From the NCBI GenBank assembly GCA_005223375.1, contig RXOD01003936.1:1-36082 (forward strand): 36,082 bases of DNA, read 5' to 3'. This DNA comes from Amoebophrya sp. AT5.2 (Eukaryota; Sar; Dinophyceae; Syndiniales; Amoebophryaceae). The notes beneath the pieces were generated by a model, which made no database searches, was not told where the DNA came from, and saw only the letters and a program-made list of their open reading frames with translations. This document shows positions 9,203 to 19,132 of the stretch, in pieces (positions within the stretch are counted from its first letter, which is position 1; each line of letters begins with the position of its first letter). Both the position numbers and the translations under genes were made by a program.

Positions 9203-12200
9203 CTACCGCCGTCGTCTGTTGACGCACGCGAACGCCAGCGCCTGTGTCCCCCACAACGCCACCACCACGCCCACCGCCGCTGATACCACGAGGAAAATTT
9301 GCGAAAAGTCGTGGAAGGTCAGCTGGTTGATGTAGCTGCTGTCCGCATCGGAAGAAGTGTTTGTGTCGTCCACACAGCTGCTCTCTACTTCCCCTCCTCC
9401 CCCAGCGGCAGCTCTACTCCCTGGGAACCACTTTGCCGACAGCTCGTGGTCGATATCGGGATGCTTGCGGCTCCGCAGATAGGTCACCGCCTCGGAGACC
9501 GCGTCGCGCAGCGGCGAGTTTTTCGGGAACGCGTACGCGTACTCCTGGGGGCCGAACAGGTCGCCGGTCACCGCCAATGGAGACTCCCCGCAGGAGCGCG
9601 TCGCGCGGTCCTGGGCGGCGAGCCACTGCAAAACGGGTTCGTCGTACACCCCGGCGTCGGCTCCGCCCGCTTTCACCTTCTCCCGAATGTCCACGTATCC
9701 GGTGGCGCGCAGCAGGTTCACGGACGGAAAATTGGACTCGATGAACTGCTTCGGCACGTTCGTGCCGCCCACGGGGAACTTCACTGCAATGCGCTTTTGA
9801 TGCCCACCGCCTCCACCGCCCGTTGCCGATAAGTCGTCGATGGAGAACCCGGTCTGCTCCGTTCCCCGCTTAGTGAGGATGGCGGCCAGCCCGGCGACGT
9901 AGATCGAGATCCAGACTGTGCCGAATATCAGCGCAATGTTGGAGAGCGTTTTTCCGGCCGACGTCTTTATGTCCTGCAGCGCACCGTCGCGGCCGCAGAC
10001 GAACGAAAACACGTCGTACTGGGACTTCAAGAGCTGCTGCGCAGCTTTTAGGCGCTGGATCCGCTGCAGCACGCGATGGAGATTTTGCCGCTGCATCTTC
10101 TCCGTGGGAGTGGTGGAGGCTGGTGTCCTCACGCCGTCGGTTGTAGGCACAGCTCCTCCTTCATCGGAGGGCGTGCGGTCGTCATTTGGTTTCGGACGAA
10201 GTTTTTCGTGACTGCAATCGTTGTCTCCGACGTCCGGTAGTTGCAATTGCTGCTCCCGTCTATCATGGCGGTCCGAGAAATTCGGGTCGATTTTGTTTTT
10301 GTTGTCGCCTGTTCGTTTCTGTTTCTCAGTGGCCCCACCACTCGCCGGCGCAACGGGCACGCAGTACGCCTGATCGAGTCCCAAAATGATTCCTGCCTGC
10401 TCCAAATTCACTCCCGCCGGCGTTCCCGCCGCTCCCGCCGCGCTTTGGAGATTTTCGGCCCGCGTCTTTTCGACCGCTTTCAGTAGCAGACGCTTCTCCT
10501 CCTTCGAGATCAGTAGTTCGTTGTCGATCATCACTTCTGCCGATTCCGCGTCGAACCTCCGCAGTTCCCGCACGCACACTTCTTCGTTCTGCAGCAGGGT
10601 GACGTCCTCGGTGAGAATTTCCTCCAGCTTCTCCACGCGTTTCCGCTGCGCCAGCCCCTCCACCAGCCCGATCAGCGCGCCGACGACCACGACGAACCCG
10701 AGCAGGCAGAGCCACACCGCGGTCGTGAACGGGCGCATGAAGAAGTCCGTCGGAAGCGCCTTCAGCGTCGCCGGCCGCGCGGCGATCAGAAACTTGTAGC
10801 CGGTCGAATAGTACGGCGTGGAAAAGTCCACCCTGCCCATGCGGGTCCGGAACACGGTGATCGCGGCCACCGAAACGTCGGCCTTGTTCTGCGCCGCGAA
10901 GTCGATCAGCTTCTCGGTGCTGTCCTCCATACACCGCAGGATGATGTCGGACCGGGCGTACCCCAGCAGGCCAAACACCTCGTACAGGTGGTCGATGGTG
11001 TAGCCGACCAAGTCCTGCCGGCCCTCGGGCTGGTAGTTGGCGGCGTCGTTCTCGGAACACGCCGGGAAGTCGGAGATACTGCCGGGAGAGATGGCGGAGT
11101 CGACAAAAACCGGAAACTTCTTGGTCCAAACGACAAGCTTCTCCGGAAACGTGGGGTCCTTCACACGGGGCGGAAAAACAAACGCACTCTTCGCAGCTTT
11201 GTCCACCGCTTGGCAGCTGCCGGGGCCGCTCCCGCTTGGGGCCGTCAACGTTATAGGGGCTTGCCGAGTGCTGCTGTGGCCGCTCTGAAACTGTGCCTGT
11301 TCCGTCTCTCGCTCGCAGAGCAGTTTGTCCGCTGCTAATTGCATCGCGGAGCGCCGCTTCACGTCGCCGTCCGCCAGGTGCACGGACGCGCGAGAGCGGT
11401 AAAAGTCAAACAGCGCCGTCATGTTCTCCGGCGACAGTTTCCAGCGAGTGTCCAGCGCCTGCGCGAGCAGGCTGTCCTCCACCGCACTCCCGACTGTGGC
11501 GTTGTTGTACACCACTTGCAAGCGCAAATTTCCCCTCCCGAACGTCAGCAGCCGCACAACATTCGCTTCCTCCGTCAAATCGTCCGGCCTCCAGCCATAA
11601 AACAGAAATGGTTTGCGCAACTTCATGAGACCCTGGACGACCGCGTGGTGGTTTTCGCCGGAAGTCGCGAACACGAACCGCGACAGGAGATGCTGCGGCA
11701 TGTAGTTTTTGCAGAATTTGCTTGTACTTGCAGTCTGAGTTGCACCGTCCTCCCCGTCAACATAGGTTTTGTTCGCGTCCAAACCACTCACAAATTCGTG
11801 GGTGAAGCATTCCCCCACGCCGCGCACCGCCCAACCCTTTGGGACGCCTACGATCAACAGTTCTGCCGGAATCCTGTCCGACAGCAGATTTTCCGCGCTG
11901 CCCGCGTATCCCGCTGGAAAATCGGCTAAATCCGAGGAAAAATCCTCGAGCAGCCAGGTCGGGGCGTACAAAGCATTTTCGCCCCGCATGCCGACATCAA
12001 TAGCCTTCCCACGGGCGAAAGTTCCATCGCAAGGACGGTCGTCGTATTCCCAGCACTCCGGCACGATGTCGCAGTCGCCGTTGTCCAAGGCGAGAAGTGC
12101 TTGGAGGGTGCTAGAGAGTTCGGGCTGCGAACTGGGGGGGGCAAGCGCGACGCCGCGCAGCGCGTTGGGATACTCGTTGTGGAGGAAGGTCGAGAGAGAA

Positions 12201-12289
12201 TACGCGTGAAGGTCGGAGGAAAGCCAGTTCGCGTTGCAGAAGCGCAACGAGGAGGAGGCCTGGGCTGCCAAAGGCAAAGCGGAGGCCAT
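9203..12289 (-). CDS. OpuAC-like betaine-binding domain fused to an ionotropic glutamate-receptor-like channel
   Basis: 1,028 residues from the ATG at 12289. Residues ~15-330 resemble the ABC-type glycine-betaine binding protein (OpuAC/ProX, PF04069). Possible ligand-cage Trp residues are W22 (NANW), W80 (ECWEY), W112 (APTW), W153 (KGWAVRG) and W233 (FYGWRPDD). Then follows a glutamate-receptor core. S1 has VDFSTPYYSTG, with Arg483 aligning to the Arg that binds the ligand alpha-carboxylate. M1 is AVWLCLLGFVVVVGALIG (about 10660-10730). A ~200-residue cytosolic insert and a pore-like loop (DVFSFVCGRDGALQDI) come next. M3 carries SIYVAGLAAIL, equivalent to SYTANLAAF. S2 has GVYDEP, with Asp883 at the alpha-amino position. 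M4 (IFLVVSAAVGVVVALWG) ends near a basic C-terminus. No signal peptide is visible; it may come from an upstream exon. Role inferred: ligand-gated channel sensing an osmolyte and/or amino acid. Confidence 0.85.
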   Translation of the reverse strand: MASALPLAAQASSSLRFCNANWLSSDLHAYSLSTFLHNEYPNALRGVALAPPSSQPELSSTLQALLALDNGDCDIVPECWEYDDRPCDGTFARGKAIDVGMRGENALYAPTWLLEDFSSDLADFPAGYAGSAENLLSDRIPAELLIVGVPKGWAVRGVGECFTHEFVSGLDANKTYVDGEDGATQTASTSKFCKNYMPQHLLSRFVFATSGENHHAVVQGLMKLRKPFLFYGWRPDDLTEEANVVRLLTFGRGNLRLQVVYNNATVGSAVEDSLLAQALDTRWKLSPENMTALFDFYRSRASVHLADGDVKRRSAMQLAADKLLCERETEQAQFQSGHSSTRQAPITLTAPSGSGPGSCQAVDKAAKSAFVFPPRVKDPTFPEKLVVWTKKFPVFVDSAISPGSISDFPACSENDAANYQPEGRQDLVGYTIDHLYEVFGLLGYARSDIILRCMEDSTEKLIDFAAQNKADVSVAAITVFRTRMGRVDFSTPYYSTGYKFLIAARPATLKALPTDFFMRPFTTAVWLCLLGFVVVVGALIGLVEGLAQRKRVEKLEEILTEDVTLLQNEEVCVRELRRFDAESAEVMIDNELLISKEEKRLLLKAVEKTRAENLQSAAGAAGTPAGVNLEQAGIILGLDQAYCVPVAPASGGATEKQKRTGDNKNKIDPNFSDRHDRREQQLQLPDVGDNDCSHEKLRPKPNDDRTPSDEGGAVPTTDGVRTPASTTPTEKMQRQNLHRVLQRIQRLKAAQQLLKSQYDVFSFVCGRDGALQDIKTSAGKTLSNIALIFGTVWISIYVAGLAAILTKRGTEQTGFSIDDLSATGGGGGGHQKRIAVKFPVGGTNVPKQFIESNFPSVNLLRATGYVDIREKVKAGGADAGVYDEPVLQWLAAQDRATRSCGESPLAVTGDLFGPQEYAYAFPKNSPLRDAVSEAVTYLRSRKHPDIDHELSAKWFPGSRAAAGGGGEVESSCVDDTNTSSDADSSYINQLTFHDFSQIFLVVSAAVGVVVALWGTQALAFACVNRRRR

Positions 12290-12335
12290 TTTACGAAACC
12301 GAAAGCGGACCTGCTCGACGTCTCTCCTTCCTTTT

Positions 12336-12512
12336 TTATGCACTGTATTTCAACAGTTTTCTCTCGAAGAATCGCGGCACGCGAACGAAGTTTGGCCCAT
12401 CAGGAGGTTGCGGCTGGGAAATGCCAGTCATCCCCCGAAATCTAAGGGGAGTTTGTTTTCTTTGTAAATCGGTTGCACCTTCCCCGTTTTTTCCAATATC
12501 CACCAGCGCCAT
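12336..12512 (-). other. Possible alternative first exon or upstream ORF of the receptor gene
   Basis: A 58-codon frame starts at an ATG in good context (CACCATGGCG, ATG at 12512) and ends at TAA 12336-12338, just upstream of the receptor's ATG. Splicing a donor at GAAG|GTGCAACC (intron 12478-12265, 214 bp) to the acceptor TTTGGCAG|CCC joins both frames in phase 1. The receptor would then begin MALVDIGKNGE-AQASSS instead of MASALPLAAQASSS. The implied intron size fits the neighbours. Neither version has a signal peptide. It could equally be a regulatory upstream ORF. Confidence 0.4.
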
Positions 12513-13247
12513 GGTGCAGGAGTAGATGTGTCAATCAAAATCTACAGCCGCTGGATGACAAATTTCTTCATACGACATACACATACGCTACTGGTGCTGT
12601 AAATTAATTTGTACCCGCCTAGGGACTCTACTTGAACTTGAACTTGACGGCGGTCGTGGACGTGGAAGTGGTGGAGATGGTCGTGTGCGCCTATTATACA
12701 ACTTGCTGCTGCTTCGACTGCCAGAGCTACAGAACTACGATGAGAAAACAAAGCGTAAATTACAGTGAACAAACTAGTACGATCACAATCACGATGTTGT
12801 TAGTTCTATGTCGAATAGAATCAGAAACATGTACTCTCAATTTGCTCAGCGGCATAGCTACTGACCGCTCAGTGGTAGCTTCTTGCTTAGACTTTCTACT
12901 TGGTAACGCCACGTTGGCTTTCCAGTGTGGAGGATGAGTTTTGGAATATAATTGATTTGCTTTCGGTTTTGCCAAGACAAGTACTCGTGTCGAACGAGCT
13001 GCCGCCCGCACCAGGACCAGCAGGACCTTGCGATAAGCTGAGCCGGATGAATTAGCAGACTGAATACAAAGCGAATGGGAATCACAATCAATGAATTGCT
13101 GATGTTACTTAGGAGTCATCGTCATGTGAGGACGAAGAACTGGTGCCACACGACTTACATTCGAATTTATTGCTTCGTTATTCTGAAAAAAACCGTCGAA
13201 CCATTATGTGAACATGAACAACGATCACCCTGCCTGTGATCGCACGG
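12513..13247. other. Gene-free spacer of ~735 bp
   Basis: Between the receptor's 5' end and the myosin stop. Its open frames start with TTG and are biased. One (12858-13091) has a hydrophobic start but no ATG, so it is not accepted as the missing signal-peptide exon. No repeats or RNA genes are recognised. Confidence 0.5.
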
Positions 13248-16200
13248 TCATGCTTTCGAGACCGGTCCTGTCTTACCCGTGCCCTTCCCCCCCTTTTTTC
13301 CACCGGCCCCGCCCGACGCAGGAACCACCCCTACCACCACATGTCTCTCCCGTCGCGGCTGTCTCTTCCACTGGACCACCAGTTCCGTCCGCTCTTGCCA
13401 GTGACGTAATCGCTCAAGGTCCTCCACAAAGATCTTATCCTGCATCAGCTCCGTAAATTCCAGCACCTCCTCCGAGGTGCAGACGGGCAAAAATCGCTCC
13501 AAATTCCGCTTCGTCCTCTGCAGGTACTCGTCCGCCTCCTCCGTCAGAATCTCCTTCACGGCCTTCGGCGCGCCCCCCGCCTCCGCCGCGGGCGATTCGC
13601 CCAGCCGCTTCACATCGGACAGAATGATCTGTTCGTACTCGTCGAAGTGCTTCGCGTTCTCCCCCACGTGCTCCGCGACTTGGCGCGACGTTGTCCGCAC
13701 GTACCACATCCGGAGGTGGCTCATCCCGTTCTCCGCCAAATCGGTGAGGAACAAAGCGTTCACGAGAAGCTGTGCGCGCAAACACAAAGCCTCCCGCTCC
13801 AGGTCGCTGTAGTCGCTCGCGTGGTGGGCCAGATCCGCGTAGTTGTGCTGGGCCTCGGCGTACAAGTCGGCCACCAAATCGTAGCCGCTGTAAAATTGGT
13901 TCTTGGTTTCGTCTTCCGAACTACCGCCCTTGTGATCCGCCAACAGTGGCCCAGACCGGGTGATTTCGCCCTCGGTCAGTTCGGCGTTCGTCCCCAACTT
14001 CTTCACGTGCTCACCGACGAGCTTCAGCTGCTGTTCCAGCTGCGCGCTCAGCTCCGCCGGATCCACGTACGCGGCCAGCGTGTGCGCGATTCCGTTGTAC
14101 AAGTCCTGGTCCAGCGTGTGCGTCGTCACCGCCGCCTGCACGTGCGAGTCGAACGCAATTTCGTGGATTTTCGCCGCCAGCGCCTCCATCTCGGCGTACG
14201 TCTTCTCCAGGTGCTCCGCGCTGAAAAACGCCCGGTGGTTGTCCGGATAGCTCTGCTCGAACAGGGCCGACACCCGTTCGCAGCACCTCTGCCACGCGGA
14301 CGAGGGCGCGGTCTTCTCGTGCTCCGCGAAAACTGCCTTCAACACGGACAGCGCCCCCTGCGAATCCTTCACGTGGCTCTTCAGCAGCTCCTTCTTCTTC
14401 GCCTTGTACTTGCCCAGCCACTCCCCGCGCTGCTGCGCGGTCACCTTCTTCGCGCCGTGGTATCCACCCGTCGCCAGCTGCCTCCGCACGGCCAGGCGGA
14501 ACTTCGCCCCCCGCAAAAACGCCTGCAGCTTCACCACCGAGGCCACGTACGCGTTCGACGCGTTCAAATTGGCGTAGCCCTGCTTCCCGCTGCTCCGCAG
14601 AAACACACACTGCTTCCCCACCAGGAAGTCGTCCGTCTTTTCCAGCGGGTGGTAGTGCGTCTGCAGGATCGCGTTGCAGACCGCGCGGTCCTCCTTCTCC
14701 AGTTTCTGGAGCTCCTCGAAGGAGGCAAACTTTTTCGCCAAGACAACGGACGATCCCTTGTGGCCGTTTTTTGTGGAGAACAGCGCGCCGTACTGCTTCA
14801 AAAACTCCCCGTGCTTCATCTGCACGTCGTAGCCCGAGCGCAGCACCTTCTGCAGCCCGAACACGCCCAGCCCGTTGAGCTGCTTCGACACCATGTCCAC
14901 GTCGAACGTGAGCGCCGCGCGCGCGGGGTTGGGCTTCACGCAGAGCACGAAGTACATCTGTGCGCTGTCGAGCCTCCGCAGCAGCGACGTCAGCTCCTGC
15001 GAAAACGCGAGCGTCCTGGGCTCCGCCTTGTCCACCCGCTGCGGGTCCCGGTCGTGGACCACCCCCAGCCCGACTTTGGGCTTCTGCTCCACTTCGTAGC
15101 TGTGGTCAACGGGCGCGTGGTGCAAGAAGTGGTCGAACACGTTCGCGCAGGCAGCGTTCAACCCCCCGCTGCTGATGATGGCCTTCATCCGCGCGGTCAC
15201 GCTGCTCGGCACCGGGCAGTTCTTGGAGACAAACTCGTGCGCGGAGTAGGACACGGCGGCTGCGCCGGCGTGGTGCCGGATCAGGAAGGTCGAGAGCTTG
15301 AGCCGGTCCGTGCGGGACGCCCGCACCAGCTGGTGCTTTTCGTCGTGCTCGTCCGGGTGCGCGTAGTCGTGGGAGACGAGCGTGCTGTGGTAGTGGTAGG
15401 TGCCGACGAAGTCCGCGTATGGAACCGAGTGCATGTCGTCGAGCCTGCGCAGCAGCATTTGGTCCGACGCGTTCACCGCTTTGACGATGGTGGCGACGGA
15501 GCCCACCTCCGACAAGTTTGCGCCGGGGCGGCTCCCTTGGCTCCGTTTGGGTCGCGGCTGGGTGATCAGCTTGTCCAGGTGGTCGCAGTCGCCGGGCAGG
15601 TCCGACAGCCGCACCATGTTTCTCAAAGTGATGGTGTTCACGAGTGGGAGAAACTGCTCCTCGTAGTACGCGATCAGCTTCGCGTTGCTCCCGTACGCCA
15701 CGGCTTCGCTGGTGAGCAGGTCCTGCTCCATGGCGCCGAAGTTGCGCTCCACCTCGCTGATCTCGAACTCCCTTCGTAGAACCTCCGCGCCGTAGTTGCG
15801 TAGAAACTGGTCGAGGCTGTTTTCTTGGAGGGACTCGAAGCCGAAGCAGTCCACGAGGTAGAGAGACTTCTTCTGGTTGGCGGTGGCGTCCTTCGGGTTC
15901 ACAACCAAGACATCCTGGTTCTCCGTCATGTACTCCGTGACGGCGCCATTTACCCGCGCGCAAACGTGCGCGAAAACGGACTCGTACAGCATGCTCGCGA
16001 TACCGTCGCGGAGACGCGCCGCGGAGCTGTTGTATCGAACAATTTTCTGCGGGTGAAGGCATGTTGCATTCCGTCACATCACGAAGTCTTCAAATAAAAA
16101 AGCCAACGAAATTTATACGCTGCTCTTCTCGGTTCGTACATGTCTGCGCCCCGGTGCTGCTTCTTCTCCACCAGAAACAGCTCCTGCAGCAGCTCTGGCT

Positions 16201-18364
16201 GTCGGTTCAACCCCAACAACACCGTCAAGTCCTCGATCGCCTGCTGCCCCTTCCCCGACAGGTACGCCGTACCACCGAAGTGCAGCTCGTAGTTCTTGTC
16301 TGCGTTGCCTCCCGCCTCCTCGTCCGCTGCGATCTCCTTCCGCTCCTGCTCGTCGGCCACGTCCTGCTCCTGCTCGGCCGCGTCCTCGGCCTTCTCGCCT
16401 TCTTGCTCGATAATGTCCACGTTCCCGATTTTCAGGATGATGTTGATGCACTGCAGGATGCTGTCGAGCGCGTCGGTGTCGATGCCGAACTGGTGCGCGA
16501 GCCGCCGTATGTCCAGAAACTGCGCACACCGGAGGAAATCGTCGGCCGTGAGGGTTTGGTTCACCTCCGGGAGCTGCATCGGAGACGACTGGACGGGCTG
16601 ATCGATGGCGGTGCAGTGTCACGGCGGTGGGGAAGGAGAAGTTGTGATGAAGATGTTTTTGAAGATTTTGGCTTTACTCCTATCCCCCTCTGTGCTTGCT
16701 TTTCGGCTAGGAAGTTCTTTGGGACGACACCAACAAGAAAAAAAATCATCATCGTGCACACGGATGCGACGCTTCCGCCTAAGGTCGATACATCATCATG
16801 TTGTTTTTTCAACTAGGACACCAGCACTGTACTGTACTTTTTGAATCAACATGTCGAAATAACGATGTGTATAGCTAGTACCTGCTGCAGGTCTGCGTTC
16901 ATGTATCGGTAGTGGTCCTCGTCCAGGACGTACAGGGCGTCCAAATCGAGCGGTCCGAGGTCCAGGTCGCACCGCGCCATGCACGCGCGCAGGTCCTCTT
17001 CCGAGATGTAGCCATCCCCCTCGTTGACGATTTTGGCCTCCAGGCTCGCGTCGATGCAGAGCGCCCGGTCCGGATCCGCCTTGATGTCCGAAATCCGGTC
17101 CACCAACGACGCGCTCGGCGCGCTCCCCGTCGGGGGCACCTGCAGCAGCCCTTTGTTCGCTGGCGGTTCTCCCTGAATGAAGGAATCATCCCCGTCTACT
17201 TCAACATCATCCCCTGGCGACGGAGGACCACTTCTGGCGGCCTTGTTGTTCATCTTTACGGCGGCCAGCCGCTGATCCTTCTCGTGGAACACATGCACGC
17301 ATTTTAAGTAGCCGAACAGCGCGTGGAGAAAATGGAACGTGGTCTCGCCCGGGTTTTGCTTGGTCAAGCAGGAGGCTTGGAAGGCGAAAACGTCGTTGCG
17401 GCAGTTCGCGACCTGGTACTGCCGCGTCTGCCCAACCTCGGAAACGATGGCGTCCACAGCGAGGGCGCGGCAAAACCTGCAGTTCGTTGATGTGGGAAGC
17501 CGACGACGGACGACAATGGATGTGATATTTCAACATTACATGGAAGACAGTGATCGCAATGACTTGAGTTGACCACTGTAGTTGACTGTTCCTGTTCCTG
17601 TTCGACTCGACATTATTTTTTACGACGGTGCGCAGCTCCTGCCCGCTCATGATCCCATCTGAATAAACCCACTGTACTTAGACCACTCACTACTTTGTAG
17701 TTTCAGTTTCTTTAAAAATGCTAAAAAAAATCTCGGACCTGTTCGAGTCTTTGTTTCGCACCGTGCTTGTGTTTCCGAACATGTTTAGAACTCTTCCCGC
17801 CTCGCGCATGAGCATCCCTCCTCGCGCGTCCGGGTAGTGGCCGCTGAGCCCCGCCACCGTGAGACTGAAGTTTCCCGTTTTGCCGCTCCCTGCGACCCCC
17901 TGGAACAGCATCGCGCTCGGCTGGCTCTGCTCTGGATTGTCGTTCAGCACCGCCTGAAACAGCAGCGTGTTCAGCATGTCGTCTGGGACCACTTCCGTGA
18001 ACGGGTTCAGGAACAGGAGGGTCCGCGGTCCCAGGTTCGTGTACGAGTACCCCGCCTCGAGCCGCTTCTGCAGCACGTGCAGCATCGTGGCAGGGTGAAC
18101 CCCCGCGAGGTCGGACCGCGTCTTCACGTGTCTCACCTCCTCCGCACTGTACACCTCCACGTCGTCCGCGAAAAACTTGCGCTTGGCGCCAGCCTCCGTC
18201 TGCACCACATACACCCTCTTCCCGTCGACCACCTGCGTCTGGAGAACGGAGGCGAGCGTCCACGTCTGCGGCGCGTGCGGATTCGGATTCTGTGCTTGGA
18301 GGGCCGAAGTTTGCCGACCACCGCCCGCCGCGTCGGAGTTTGGAACCCAAACGTAGGAAACCAT
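13248..18364 (-). CDS. Divergent unconventional myosin heavy chain (four exons)
   Basis: Actin-based motor, about 1,477 residues. Exons: 18364-17739, 17476-16882, 16573-16140, 16026-13248; the three GT-AG introns (262, 308, 113 bp) keep frame in phases 2, 0, 2. The last intron could alternatively be 16047-16171. Motor landmarks in order: N-terminal VWVPNSD; P-loop GVAGSGKT (K162) in place of GESGAGKT; switch I NKDSNR (R209), rebuilt across intron 1, in place of NxNSSR; QNPGETTFHFLHAL matching the ERNYHIFYQ helix; a Pro/acidic insert with an EF-hand-like loop in exon 2; IILKIGNVDI matching LHLGNIxF; switch II DCFGFE; ARLRDGIASMLYESVF matching ARDALAKxLYxRLF; FVLCVKPN matching FIRCIKPN; and the converter region QLNGLGVFGLQKVLRSGY. 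One clear IQ motif (LQAFLRGAKFR) follows, then a helical tail and a Gly/Lys-rich end. The ATG at 18364 directly precedes the N-terminal motif. Class not assignable; it may be a slow or structural motor. Confidence 0.92.
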
Positions 18365-19132
18365 CTTATTGTATATGTTCTCGCACGACGCCGTCGCCGG
18401 CGAAAAAAGTTTAAAGAGTACACAAAGTCACGAAGTGAGGCTGCTATCGGAGTCGGTCCGATGCTTCGCCGCTGGATCTACAACTCATTCCTTGGGAAAG
18501 AGCATACCTTCAAAAAAAAACCAGACTACCCACACCTTTGATGAACTTTGACGGAGCTGAAGGGGCTGGATCATTTTTTTTATCTACCGGTAGCGGCGCT
18601 TGCTATCGCTACACTTGTGCGCCTTTCTACGTGGAATTTGTACCAGACAGCCCCTAAAATTTCACCATGAATTTAACTACTTCATTATCTTCTTTTGCCA
18701 GAGCCAGGGCAGTGTGACTATCATGTTCATCATCAAAATTTGTTTTTGGTTCTAGCGCCCTTTGCCCTCGATTTCATAGTAAGAGGCCCACGGAAACGGC
18801 TTGGCATTGGTCGCACCTTGTTCCCCCACGAAAATCAGTGTGATGACGTCGGCACCAGCCAACCACGGAAGCAGGGCCCAAGAATTCTACACGGAGGAGA
18901 TTGGGCCACCTGGAGATCGAGAGTACAAAACATCAAACAACATGACAATGATCGAGATCGACTTTAACTCTAACTGTGAGTCGGTCCTACACGGCTAATC
19001 CTGCGCCGCACAAGTTGTTCTTGTCAAAATGAAAATGAATCGTGACGGTGACCACGTACCCGATACAACTTTTCGCCATCACCCAGTTTTTCAACATTTT
19101 TCATCGTGTCGGTCTTTTATTCTCGAACAAAC
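18365..19132. other. Gene-free spacer of ~770 bp
   Basis: Between the myosin start and the ABC-transporter stop. It contains a short inverted repeat, GTAGCG (18590-18595) and CGCTAC (18607-18612), beside a T-rich run. Open frames on both strands are short and not protein-like. No RNA gene or mobile element is recognised. Confidence 0.5.

Noticed and set aside
12858..13091. Hydrophobic N-terminus that could be the receptor's signal-peptide exon
   Set aside because: Begins with TTG, has no in-frame ATG upstream, and no convincing donor linking it to the receptor exon.
13647..15779. 710-residue plus-strand open frame opposite the myosin
   Set aside because: It is exactly antisense to a motor domain with clear motifs. 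Its Arg/Val/Leu/His-rich sequence is the usual shadow of a GC-rich coding strand.
16047..16171. Alternative third myosin intron (CTG|GTGGAG to CCCGCAG|AAA)
   Set aside because: It also keeps frame, but it removes a coding-like segment. The 16027-16139 intron gives a better match to the ARDALAKxLY region.
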